Source of the DNA: Vitrella brassicaformis
Taxonomy: Eukaryota > Sar > Vitrellaceae
Assembly: GCA_001179505.1 (NCBI GenBank)
Contig: CDMY01000376.1
Coordinates: 221,267-285,266, forward strand
Direction of reading: 5' to 3'
Length of the DNA stretch: 64,000 nt
The first letter of the stretch is position 1; each line of letters starts with the position of its first letter. A model generated the notes under the pieces. The model had not been told where the DNA came from and made no database searches. It saw only the letters and a list, made by a program, of their open reading frames with translations. Below are positions 13,301 through 24,106 of this stretch, piece after piece. Made by a program: the position numbers and the translations under genes.

Positions 13301-13700
13301 GCGCACTTGCCTGTCCGATGATGAGCAGCAGCGGCGGCCGAATGGAACTCAGCGGCCCCACAGAGCGGCTCTTGAGTGCACATGACACAGCATTGACAAT
13401 GTCATCCACATCGGACGCGGGCCTCGTCTCGTCTTCCAGCTTTATCTCCTCGGGGGCCCTCCCATCGTTGGGTCTCGGCTTGCGGCTTACGGCGCAGGTG
13501 ATCAGATTCTGCCACCAGCTGATGCTGAAAGGGAGGTGCGTTTGGTGGCTGTTGCGCTGGTTGCCATCCGCATTCCCTCCTTCCTTCTGCTGCTGCTGCT
13601 GCTGCTGGTTGTGGGGCTGGTGGGGCTGGTGGGGCTGGTGGGGCTGGTGCTGTGGGTGGGCGGCATGGTGGGGAACACGCTGGTGTCCCTTATCCTCCAT
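10320..13700 (-). CDS. Large unknown protein, Q/H-rich N-terminus, helical core
   Basis: Predicted 1021 aa in five exons: 13311-13700, 13073-13231, 11280-12989, 11111-11209, 10320-11027, all phase-consistent. The first intron has a GC donor (CAG|GCAAGT). I chose the ATG at 13700 (MEDKGHQRVPHHAAHPQ); an upstream leader exon is possible because the frame stays open to about 13793. The N-terminus has repeated HQP units and a glutamine run. Segments such as LTTRLADVCLPDILSAFGDF, LPRTLLLLLLHSLDMELRY and LDCLLYLLPPYIDGVAHRS resemble ARM/HEAT-like helical repeats. The C-terminal part has SETYFHLRPCFQRR, a cysteine-containing stretch (SVVRDFCSSECMFIHSS), WMWRALDIPEETHQMM and a His/Gln-rich tail. I do not recognise the family. 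The scaffold idea rests only on the helical look. Confidence 0.7.
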
Positions 13701-14067
13701 TCGATTGCGGCAGCCAGGAGGCAAACTGATTGAACAGGCTGGGGATGGATGGGCGGATCTTCTTCGGGAACCCAGAGGGAGAATTCGCTCCAAGACTGGG
13801 GAGCTGCTCTCGACGGTGGGTGGAACAAGACTCCCTCGTGGCCTGCACTCTTCAATCGGAAAGCTTCAGAGCTCGCAAATCTCGAGGTATCGGGCTCCGT
13901 GAAACTGCTCTCCGAATCCCGACAACTGGCGACCTTTTTGGACGTTTGAAGGTGCGTGAAGAGACTCATTGACATAAATGGTGGCACTGCATGCCATATA
14001 AGGACACTTATCGCATGCATCTTCACGTGCACGCATAGCTGATTCAAGCCGACGTCTCTGAAGTGTC
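13701..14067. promoter_or_regulatory. Divergent promoter region, unknown gene / BAH gene
   Basis: 367 bp between outward-facing ATGs (13700 minus, 14068 plus). Part of it could be a 5' exon of the minus gene, since an ATG near 13974 opens a frame. No clear core promoter motif was seen. Confidence 0.4.
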
Positions 14068-15065
14068 ATGAGCATGACGGACATGACGCTGTTGATTCAC
14101 ACGGCGTTGGGACCGATAAGCCAAGGCGAGTACGTCGAGGTGCAAGCGCAGGAGGGCGAGGACCAGTCGCCATGGCTGGCGCAGGTCGTCGGCTACCGCG
14201 CCGAGGACGGCATGATCGAGCTCCAGTGGCTGTACAGCGCTGCCGATTGGAAGGGATGCAACCCCGAAGACCCCGCAGCCAAATACCTCGGCGAGCGGGA
14301 GTACATTCGTGTGACTGGAGAGAACAGCCGCGACTGGAACCAGCCGGGATGCCTCAAGCGCAAAGTGACCGTCCTGCCCTACCACGAGTACCGCACCCTC
14401 ACGCAGCCGCCCACCACCACATGGTTCTATCGCGTCGAGTGCGACCCCGAGGCATCCAAGTACCTGCTCGACCTGCCACTGGAGGTCTATGACCGGGCGG
14501 AGAGGGATGGGGAGGGCGATGAGAACGGCTTGGTGCTGGTGCCAAGACACCCTGACGAGATCCTCTGCCACTGCTCGGAGTCCGACCGCACCTTTCATCC
14601 GCGATGCGTCAAGGCGGGTGTCCGGCAGGCACGCCTCAAGCCCGCCCCCTGCACGCCCGACGAGGAGGTCACGTGCCCCTTCTGCAAGAAGTCCGACCAC
14701 CAGCCCGACAACGCGAGCGACGCGGCACAGAGTGGTGCGGCGGATGACCAGCCACTGCCGCCGTCCAAGAAGCTGCGGCTCGATCTGCGTGAGGCCCAGA
14801 GCATGTCGGGGAGCGATGGGGGGCTCGACTCGTCGCGCCACGGGCACAGTGTGCGGTCGAGCGGGCTGACGCCGCACGATGGGCTGCGTGACAAGACGGT
14901 GGCCAAGCTGGCCAAGGCGCTGGAGGACGGGCAGAGGGAGATGGAGGGGGCGGGGGAGGCCGCAATGGCTGAAATCCGTGATGTGACGGTAAGCGGGCCG
15001 ACGAGCCACACGCATTCACACTCATGTATGTATGCATTGGCCCTTCATATGTATGTTGGTTCCTG

Positions 15066-15096
<31 letters not shown>

Positions 15097-16456
15097 GTGT
15101 GTCAGGATTTTGCTCGGTGTGTTGAGGAGGCCATGTTCGGTCACTATCAGGGCATCACCAAAGAGTACAAGGAGCGCGCCAAGAGCGTCTGCTACAATCT
15201 GAGTCAGCCCGCCAGCCAGCCAGCAACGCAACACCACACACACACACCCCTTCACAGCCACTCATGTGCTTCTCTCTCGTGTCCGTTGTGTGTTGGGTTG
15301 ATTGATATGATCAGCCGGTAGCAAGTTTGCGTCGACCCGCCGCAGAGTGCTGACGGGCAACCTCAGCATCGTAGACCTGGCATGGAAGGCCGACTCCCGG
15401 GTCAGCACGCACCTTACACAAACTGCACACGCACTTGTGTGTACACGTGTGCTGTCCGCGTGTGGTCGGTGTTTGTGTGTGCAGAAGCTGGCTCCCGACG
15501 AGTTGCAGCACCAGCGCGAGGAGGCCGATCGCAAGCAGCTGCGTGACATGATCATTGAGGAGCCGGTGGCCAAGTACCGTCTCACCCACAAGGGCCTGGA
15601 GGTCATCCAGCAGGACAACAACCCGGCCCTCGCCGTCCCAGGGGCCGCCAACAACACCAACAGCGGCGACGCCAAACAGTCCCCCGCACCCTCCCCGCCC
15701 CACCATGAGGACGAGCACGCGGCCGGCATGATGGATATGGACCTGGAGGTGAGTCCCCGCATGGCCAACGGGGGTGGCGAGAGTGACAGCCTCTTCGGCA
15801 GCATGATGGACAGTGAGCTGGGCGAATCGCCAAAAGAGTCGCCCAGGGAGAAGAAGGTCAAGAAACCCGTGGCCAAGAACAAGAAGACACCGGCGGACCA
15901 GGGCAAGGGGGCAAAGAAGGAGAACAATGGCAAGGCCGGCACAGCCAAGCCGGCGGCCAACGGTGCCAAGCAACAGCAGCATCAGCCGCCCTCACATCAG
16001 CGGTCATCCCCCACACAGGCCAAGTCATCCACCGTGCTCCCTTCGCCCAAGGCGGCCAAACAGCCCCCAGCCCTGGGCCAGTCGCCCCTGTCGTCTGGTG
16101 CTGCAGCTGCCGCCCCTGCACTGCTCCACCCCGACTCTCCCGCATACTCGGACCAATCGCGTGGCGACCGGTCACTCGCACAAACCCCACGTCCCGCTGA
16201 TATGCCTCCTGCCAACCCCGCCCCGCCACCCGACCGCCGCATTGACCGACAGGTCAGCAGCGGCAGCATGGGTGGGGGCCGGGATGGTGCTGGGGGTAAC
16301 GCCGAGAGTCGGATGGACTGGTCGCTGGTGGCGCAGAGGGGCGGGGAGGGTGTGGGTCCCGAGCTGAGGAGCCTGGCCAAGTACGGCGGCAAGGACATGG
16401 TGGACCGGCTCAAGACGGTCTACAAACCTCTGCCTTCCACCACTAAGCAGACGTGA
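14068..16456 (+). CDS. BAH-PHD-TFIIS-M domain protein
   Basis: Predicted 691 aa, four exons: 14068-14988, 15106-15202, 15315-15400, 15485-16456. Residues ~10-130 look like a BAH domain (GEYVEVQAQEG, QLWY-like WLYSAADWKG, KYLGEREYI, LPYHEYRTL). Residues ~165-215 form a degenerate PHD-type finger: ILCHCSESDRTFHPRCVKAG, then CPFC. Exons 2-4 encode a TFIIS central (TFS2M) domain: CVEEAMFGHYQGITKEYKER, AKSVCYNL, STRRRVLTGNLSIVDLAW, KLAPDELQHQREEADRKQLR. The rest is low-complexity (Lys/Pro/Gln/Ala). Known proteins with BAH, PHD and TFS2M bind modified nucleosomes and touch RNA polymerase II, so a nuclear chromatin-reader role in transcription is a reasonable inference. The intron at 14989-15105 has a (GTCT)n tract and a TG run before its 3' splice site. 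Confidence 0.88.
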
Positions 16457-17537
16457 GCGACTACCATGGGATCAACACACACGCACGAGAAGGAGACAGT
16501 CAGGTGCATTTCTCTCTCTGTATGTGTGTATGTGTTGGTCCATGCAGATTGTGTGGGAGCGTTGATGAGTACATCTCGCAACGCCGCGCTCAGCCTTTCG
16601 ACACCCCAGGATGAGGGAGGGAGGGAGGGAGCAGGTCAAGGGGGGGATGGGACGCTGCGGATGTGATGCGTGTGATCTGATCCCGTGTGTGTGAGTGTGG
16701 GTGTGTGGGTTTTGGATGAAGTGTGTGTGTGAGTGAACGAACGTTTTAAAGGAATGGCTGGATGGAAAGGCCTGCCTGCCTACCTTTTTTCTTTCTATCC
16801 ACTGATCGATATGCCGCTGCCTGCCTGCCTGTCTGTGTGTGTGTGTGTGTGTGTGAGACGGCCTGATTTTGGTTGAGAGAGCCTGGCGCCGCAGCTGAGG
16901 CCGTGTACAAAGTGAGGGTGTGGACGGATGGATGGATGGATGGGCGGAGTGTGTCTGTGTGTGCACTGCAGGCGTGCATGCACACATGACATGCAGACAC
17001 GCGTCACGTCCGTCCAGCTGAGGTAGATTACAGGAGGGGAGGCTGACAGACAGGAGGGCAGACAGGCAGACACTCCTCTCTACTCTTCTGGTGCTCATGT
17101 CGCTGGCTGGCTGGCTGGCTGGCTGATTGCGTGTGTGTAAGTGCGGTTACGATACATGGACTGTTGGATGGATGGATGGATAAATGGCTGATGACTCTTA
17201 TGCAGCAATGCATGAATCCACTGCATTATTCTCCCACGTGCAGCTCAGTTCAACCGTTTTCGCGTCTACAGGTCCATGTGTGTGACGGCACCAATCATGA
17301 CCGACCCCAAGACTATCACCCCATAGCCGCAACACAGGCGTCCAGCAGGGATGATCACCTTGAAGTCACACCCACGCAAGATGCAATTCATCTCACATCA
17401 CCGACACAAAACACATCCAGAAGTCATCCCAAAACAAGACACTGAAAAACCCCGCTGTGCTGTACCTACAACCAGGACGGCCCGCCTCATCTTTCCCCTC
17501 CCCTCCCCGGTCAGCTGCACTCACTGCACATCCAGCT
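16457..17537. other. Convergent spacer, microsatellite-rich, no gene seen
   Basis: About 1.1 kb with (TG)n near 16836-16854, GGAT runs near 16926-16942 and 17166-17181, and CTGG runs near 17103-17123. It probably contains the 3' UTRs of both flanking genes. No coding signature. Confidence 0.5.
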
Positions 17538-17837
17538 TCATCCATTCCTCCTGACTTTGAGCTTCTCGATGGTCTTCATGTGATATCGATGCTCGTGTTC
17601 CTCCCGCCACCATGGGTGTCGGGGGTACTGCTTGCCGAGTAGCCAGGGGGCCAGGTGCTTGGGGATGCCTCTGCTGCGGGGCGGCGGGACGGACAGCGCC
17701 TGCTTGTGCCGCGGGTTGGCGTTGCAGTCCACGCCCATGATGGGCACGTGCCACTTGCGCACAACATACCGGCACGACGGGCAGAGGAGCGTCAGAACGC
17801 CTCGGTGCCACATCAGCAACACGCCAGACAGCTGCAT
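17538..17837 (-). CDS. Ribosomal protein bL36, organellar type
   Basis: Single-exon 99-aa reading frame, ATG at 17837. The core LCPSCRYVVRKWHVPIMGVD followed by CNANPRHKQ matches the bL36 (RpmJ) signature: two cysteines spaced C-x2-C, a third cysteine and the NPRHKQ motif that binds zinc in the large subunit. Bacterial bL36 is about 38 aa; here a short N-terminal lead (MQLSGVLLMWHRG) and a ~50-residue basic C-terminal extension are added, which is typical of mitochondrial forms. Mitochondrial rather than plastid location is inferred from the extensions, because no bipartite plastid leader is visible. Its start faces the kinase gene across 262 bp. Confidence 0.85.
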   Translation of the reverse strand: MQLSGVLLMWHRGVLTLLCPSCRYVVRKWHVPIMGVDCNANPRHKQALSVPPPRSRGIPKHLAPWLLGKQYPRHPWWREEHEHRYHMKTIEKLKVRRNG

Positions 17838-18099
17838 AGCGACAGACAGGCGGCCGGCAGCGCCTTGGGCAGTGCTGGGTGATGTTGTCGTCAGTCAGGG
17901 TAAGTCAGGGAAGCACCAGATGCGAGATTAACTGGACGTCATCGTCGCCGCCTGCAGAGATCAGCGTCGCCCTCTGAACAAGGAAACGAAGCAGCGCGTC
18001 CGTTGGCGAAGCTTGGCGCATCGGATCCGCTTACTGATCTGGAAAATCCGTTCTGTCCTCTGCATTTTGAGATTTTGAGACCGGCAGGTCAGCTGGACG
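17838..18099. promoter_or_regulatory. Divergent promoter region, bL36 / kinase
   Basis: 262 bp between outward-facing start codons (17837 minus, 18100 plus). No clear core motifs; the kinase ATG is itself inferred, so the exact right edge may move. Confidence 0.4.
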
Positions 18100-20777
18100 A
18101 TGGATGCCACCAGTGGATTGGGCCCTCGCCCACTGAAGTGTAAGGCTCCTGTGGCTACCTCCAATGTGTGTACTCACTGGGGGGAGAGTCGCAAGCTGAG
18201 ATGTCCTCCCCCCGGACACCCTGCTCGCGCTTCCTGCCCTCGAGGGTGAGGGACGACACACAGGGCACACACAGGCACACACAAGCCTCTTTCCCGTCTT
18301 CTTCTTTTGCAGCTTTGTTGGCGAAGTGACCGAGAGGGAGTGTGTGGAGGTCGTGGTTGATGAGGGTGGGGAGGGTTGGGAGGTGTTTCGGGTCAAGCAG
18401 CAGTATCGGCCGCTTGAGGGCGACTCTGTGTTGGGGCGGGGAGCCTTTGGCACTGTCGCGTGAGTCGAGCAAAACAGTTAGCCGGCCACAGATGTGGGTC
18501 AAATTGTCATTCCCCTTTGTGCTTGCAGGCCTTTCTATGACACTCTCAACGACCGTCCTGTGGCCATCAAGAAGCTGCACAATCCATGCCTTGGATCCCT
18601 CAGCGCTTTGCTGTCGGCAGTGCGGGAAATCAGATGCCTCCAACAGCTTCAGGCCTCAAAGTAAGGATTGAGGAGCCACGCGACTGACCATTTCTGCTTT
18701 CCATTGTCGTGTGTTCAGGTGTGGGTCGATTCTTCGTCTGTTGGACGTGTTCGTTACAAGGGCAGAGCGCCGCAATGATGACTGGGGTGATGGTTGTGAT
18801 CTTGCGTGGCGAGCGATGGAGCACCCACTCGACGACAGAGACATGTACAGGCAGAGACACATGGGATGCTACGTAAAAGAGACAGACACGTGTACGTGTC
18901 GTTGTTTTTGTGCGATCGATCCATCAGCTATCTGGTGACCGACATGATGGATGGGTCGCTTCACGATCTGCTCCACCACATCCGATGCAGCGATGGACAG
19001 CCCCTGTCAATACCAGACGTGAAGTCGATGGCCTGTCAGCTCGTCGAAGCACTCGCCGCGATGCACCGACTGGGCCTCATGCACAGAGACCTGGTGCGTA
19101 AGGGAGGCGACACCACAGCGAGACGAGTGGCCGCTTCGCCCATGTCTCTCTCCCCCTCTGTCCCTTGCTTTGTGTGCTGTTGACACTTACAACAGAAGCC
19201 CCAGAACATCCTTCTGAGGGACGATCAGCTGCAGGTGGCCGACTTTGCGTCCTGTCGGGTTACGTCTTCCCGTCTGTACGAGACACTCGGTCGCCCGCTG
19301 CCAGAGCACTCGCCCGTGCCCCCGTTCTGCGAGCGGCCAACGGATGACGACCAAGCGGGAGGAAACGTGACGCCGGGCGACCAGGTCACCACACTTTGGT
19401 GAGCAACAAGACCGACCGCCATGAGCTGAGCGACTTTGTATGACAAGCAGCACACACATCCATGTGTATTGTGGGGATTATCAGGTATCGTGCGCCAGAG
19501 GTGTTAGCGAGCGCGATGGAATACGACGAGAAGGGTAAGCAGCATGTCAATGATGTCATTTAAAGAAGAGGCAAGACAAGACAAGACAAGACACACACAC
19601 ACACACGCCTTTCTGCTTCCCCCTGTCCTCTCAGTCGACATGTGGGCGGTGGGCTGCGTGCTGGCCGAGATGCTGGGCGCACCACCCCTCTTCGCATCGG
19701 CAGACCCAAAGCTGCTACGTAAGTCAACCAATCCAAACGACCCAAGCAAGCAGCTCGACACACATACATGTACTCATCCATCCATCCATCCGCATGTGTG
19801 TGTATGCAGCTTTCAGCCAGCTGACGTGTATCGCCAACCTGATCGGGCCGCCGACTTCAGCAGATCTGAGATACTACGCCCAGAATGTTTCCTGCGACCA
19901 CGACGCCGCCCTGGACTGGTTCGAAAGACACTGTGTGTCGCCCGCCAAGCCCCAGATGGCGCTGCACGAGGTGCTGCCTGCTGATGCCGACCCCCAGGCC
20001 GTCGACCTCGTCAGAAGATGCCTCACATACAACCCACATGATAGAATATCGGTCAGCAAAGCATCGCGTGTATTACGAGGGGCGCGCCTTTCTCTGTATG
20101 GTCTCTGTATGTGTATCCATCCTCGTTCTGTTTGCCCTTGCAGTCGTCTGAGGCCCTCCGCCATCCCTTCTTTGCTGACGTGCCGGAGACGTCGCGAAAT
20201 GGCAACGAGGTCAGTGAGTGAGTGAGTGGTGAGACATGATGTGTCGCACATGACATAGTCGACCACACACAGGTGCGGTGCCTCCTGCAGACGTCGCCTG
20301 GCCTCAATCTGGAGAGCTTTGTGTTCGAGCTGACACTGGCGCCTGGCTGCACGGACCCACTGCCAGACCTCGAGAAGGCATATCTACTCAAACGTGTGTA
20401 GCGACACACACAGCAGCCGTCCAACCCACCCTGCACGAAGGCGCGTGCCAATCCAATCCATTGGTGCAATGCATGCCTGTGCATCAGATGAGCTCCTACG
20501 CACGTTGGTGTCCATCCGCCGGTTCGGTGTGAGCGGCAAGGCGCCAGACACCAACACGCTCTCGCCTCCCTCGCCGCCAAGACACTCGAGCCGCCACCTG
20601 TCAACATCACACCTTGGCGAGCCGCGATGGTTTGTTTTCAATGATTACCTGGGCGACACGCGCTCAACTGCCAGCAGCAATATCAGTGAGGCAGACGAAG
20701 GGCAGAGAGGGCGCGGCAAGGGGGGCGGGAAGGGCAGAGCGGTGGGCCAGCTGCTGCGGCGTATGGTGGGCAGATAG
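18100..20777 (+). CDS. CMGC-type Ser/Thr protein kinase with DFA motif
   Basis: Predicted 605 aa in 12 exons: 18100-18245, 18313-18459, 18529-18660, 18719-18889, 18928-19093, 19196-19398, 19485-19534, 19635-19718, 19810-20051, 20144-20209, 20273-20393, 20488-20777. Kinase landmarks in order: glycine loop VLGRGAFGTVA, lysine in PVAIKKL, SAVREIRCLQQLQ helix, YLVTDMMDGSLHDLL, catalytic loop LMHRDLKPQNIL, then VADFASCRV where DFG is replaced by DFA. The activation segment is long and ends in TTLWYRAPEVL, which is CDK/MAPK-like. VDMWAVGCVLAEML and the CMGC-style insert follow. A ~150-residue Ser/Pro/Gly-rich tail is added. Lys, HRD Asp and DFA Asp are kept, so it may still be active. The first exon and the 18889 donor are the least certain points. 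Confidence 0.88.
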
Positions 20778-22162
20778 ACAGACAGACAGATGGATGGATG
20801 GATGGATGAAAGTGCATTAGATTGTGTGCGTGTCTCTAGCCGAGAGCGAGTGTTTCTGCCTGCATTAATTCAACATGCACACCACACCACACCCGCCGCC
20901 GGCATTTCTCGATCGGGGGACCGAGTTGATTTTTCGGTATGTGTCTGTGTGTGTGCACTGCTTTGGGGAAGAAATGTATGCATGTGTGTCGACAATGAGT
21001 ATGGCAGTCGAGGACGGAAATGCCCTTGACTGACCCCATGGATGGATGGGTGGGTGGGTGGGTGGGCTCTCTATTGAGAGGCTTCTCTCCGGGGTGTGTG
21101 TGTCTGTGTGAATGACTTGCATGTCGTGTGTGTGGGGAGAGCAAATGCATTGATTTAATACGTGTGAGAGACAGACAGAGGAAGGCTTCCTCCTTTCTGC
21201 TGCTGTACATGTGGGTTCCCTAATTCACAAAAGAAAGACCGAGTGAGTGCACAGTTGTTTTCGTGCTCATTTCTCGTGGGTGGGTGGGTGTGTGAGTGGG
21301 TGTGTGGTTTGCTGGGCTAACTGGGATGGTGAGTCCATTGGGAGGGACCCCAGAGGACCAATCACTGCCTGTAGGCGTCCCTACTTCGACTCGACTTGCC
21401 TGTTGATTCCCCCTGCCAACAAATCTATGCCTGTCTTTCGTTGGCGTGCATGTGTATGTGTATGTCTGTCTATTGTTCGTCAACAAGACGACTGACGATA
21501 CATATGAATGCATGGACTGGACGGATAGGTAGGTAGCATCCGTGAGTGGCCCGGCCCCGTCATTCCATTGCCGACCGACTCAGCGTGGGTCGGGTCGGCA
21601 ATGTCAAGCCTAGACAGACTGTGCACACATTCCAATCCATCGGCTAAGTGTGTCTCCTCCTTTTCATATGTTTGTTGGCGTGGATGCATTCACTGCGTCA
21701 ACAGACAGACGACTGTTAACTGTACAACAGACAGACAGAGTCCACGCCTCTCCGTCACGTGCACGTGTCGATAGTATGTATGTATGTATGTATCTCTCCA
21801 TGCCATGTGTGTACAGTGAGTACGTACGTGTGGGGTGGGGACTGCACATTCGCTCTGCCTACACTGACTGACTGCATGTTCGAACGAACGGTGCGGTGTG
21901 TCGGTCAAAACCTCTGGCTGCATGAATTGCCTGCCGCCCTCCTCTCTCTCTCTCTCTCTCTCACTCTCTCTCGTCTACGGCACGGCACGCACACACAGAA
22001 AAACCTACCACTCCCTATGTCACATCATCATCACTCATCCAGCCGCCACGCCACGCCACCCGACCAAAAACAGCTAGCTGCCCACAGGCGCACCTCATCG
22101 CAGTCATTCACTCGAGTCAGCCAGCCCCCAGCCTCTCAGACGTCTGTGTGGCGTTCCGTCGG
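20778..22162. other. Convergent spacer, no gene seen
   Basis: About 1.4 kb between the kinase and D27-like genes. It holds GATG runs (20788-20808), GGGT runs (21045-21064), GTAT runs (21774-21793) and a (CT)n tract at 21941-21970. No frame with family features was seen. Confidence 0.5.
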
Positions 22163-22801
22163 TCACATGACGCTTGCAGCACTCAGCAACACCTGATTAT
22201 TGCACACACAGACACACACACAGACAGACGCACACACACTGAGAATGGGCACGTGCATCTTCGGCTGAGGTTGCCAATCACTCACCTCTGACGTGATGCC
22301 TCTACACCGTGGGCAGTCCTCATTCTTGCCAGCTGCACACACACACACACCCACACACACACGCACACACATACATATACACCCCAGCACTACCACAGCA
22401 TGCCTGCCTCCCTCTCCGTCTCGATCCCTCTCTCCACCACAGCAGAGTGCTCACCTCTCTCGTCCACAAGTGCTGCGTCTTCGTCAGCCGGCGGCATGAT
22501 CAGCGGCGGCGGCCTCTTGAGCGCGTTGTGGTGCCTCTTGGCGATGACACGCGGCATCGAAGGGTCGGTCTTGTCCATGACGGGGTTGCTGATGGGCTTG
22601 TTGACGCACCGCGGCAGACAGGCCACGTAGTAAGCCGGGTCGTATGTGGGGTCGGGCGGGGCCTTGCCGAACTCAAATCGACAGGAGAAGTCGGTGTAGT
22701 TGGGTCGCATGAAGAGGTCGACGCCCATGTCTTCTTTGAAGAACTGCTGGGTGGGGACCTTGCAGCCATTCAGACACAGTGACGCACACCTGAAACACTC
22801 A

Positions 22802-22835
<34 letters not shown>

Positions 22836-23807
22836 CAATCACCTGACCAGATCTCACGCCCATCAGTGCATGTCAGTGCAGTACTCACCCTGACTCCTCG
22901 AGGTATCTGCATCGTTTGATGAGCACCCCCTCCCCCCTCCCCACCGTGCCGTCGTCGTGCTCCACGTCGCACACCTCGGCGTCGCCCACCAGCCAATAAG
23001 ACACCTTGGTCGTGAAAAAGGCATTCAGCCTCCGCGAGATGACCGGCAACGGCTTCGCGAAATACTCGCGAAAGGCCGCCGGCAGCCACTTGGGCATCAT
23101 GCCTGTTGCCCAAGAGGGAGAGGGAGAGAAGGATCCATCAGATGAATGTGGTGTCCGTGGTTTGTGTTGGCTGCATTCCGTGCATACCCGCGATGATTCG
23201 CCTGCTGGCTGCGTGGACTTGGCGCGGGTCTGGGGAGCGGAATATGACGTCGCGGACCATCTCGACTGTGCCCTTGAAGGACTCATCAGGATGCATCCAC
23301 CTACACAGAACCACACACGCACACAACCAAGTGCACACGTAGACGCCGTGATGCCCGCGAGCAAAACAGTCGCCTCCCGTACCCGGCCTCCTCCGCCACT
23401 TGTTTCCTGAACAGCCTGTGCAGGAATCTGTCTGTGCGAGAGAAGGTCTCGTCACCGTCGTCGGGGCGCGGATCTGATGGACCTGTCGGCCGCTGCAGCT
23501 CCGGGATCTCAACCGGCGATACCTGCACACCACATGCGGCCATGGATGCGTGTATCCAAACACATATTTGATGCGTGCTGCATTGACTTACTCGCGGGGA
23601 TGGCGTGTCGTCCTTGACCCGTGTGGTGGCAGCCGACAGCCTGCTGTTCCATCTCCTGCGCAGAGGGCTGAGATCTGCAGGGCCTTGCCTGAGTGGCGGC
23701 CGATGAGGCGCGAATGCTGCTGACAGCAGCCACCGACGTGCAAGCAGCAGCCTGAGGACGGTCAGGGAAGCTGTGAACAGTCGTGCCGTAAGGGACGACG
23801 CCTTCAT
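22163..23807 (-). CDS. D27-like carotenoid isomerase (DUF4033)
   Basis: Predicted 395 aa. Exons: 23592-23807, 23383-23522, 23188-23300, 22889-23102, 22455-22789, 22163-22332; the last may hide an in-frame 82-84 bp intron starting at GTGAGT. The diagnostic C-terminal block is present: CASLCLNGCKVPTQQFF, then FMRPNYTDFSCRFEFG and DPAYYVACLPRC. In plants D27 is an iron-containing plastid enzyme that isomerises all-trans to 9-cis beta-carotene; algal homologues have various or unknown activities. The N-terminus has a hydrophobic signal-like segment ending in LLSAAFAPHR, which resembles the ASAFAP motif of bipartite plastid leaders in secondary red plastids, followed by a basic Ser/Arg/Pro stretch. 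Plastid import is thus well supported by inference. The end carries an extra CPRC pair. Confidence 0.88.
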
Positions 23808-24106
23808 GACTGTTGCAGAGGGCGGGTTGGAGTGCTCAGATTTTGAGCGTTAACGTAACGGAAAGCGACCAGAACGTCTGATCTTGAGTCTACCGTATCA
23901 GGAGAGTGCTCAGACCCCTCTTTCCATGGCGAGCTTTCTCTGCGAGCTTGAATGTGCGATGAAGCAAACGACTTAGTCGGCTCGCGGTGCTTTCCTCCAG
24001 GCGAGCGCATCTGTTGGACCTACACCTTCGCTGCTGAGTCCTCAGATCTCCCTTTTGGCGACAAATCTCTTAGCCTCGGCCATCGCATCTTCGCCTGAGC
24101 CTCGAG
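23808..24106. promoter_or_regulatory. Divergent promoter region, D27-like / CS-KDEL gene
   Basis: 299 bp between outward-facing ATGs, free of long simple repeats. No recognisable core element. Confidence 0.45.
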
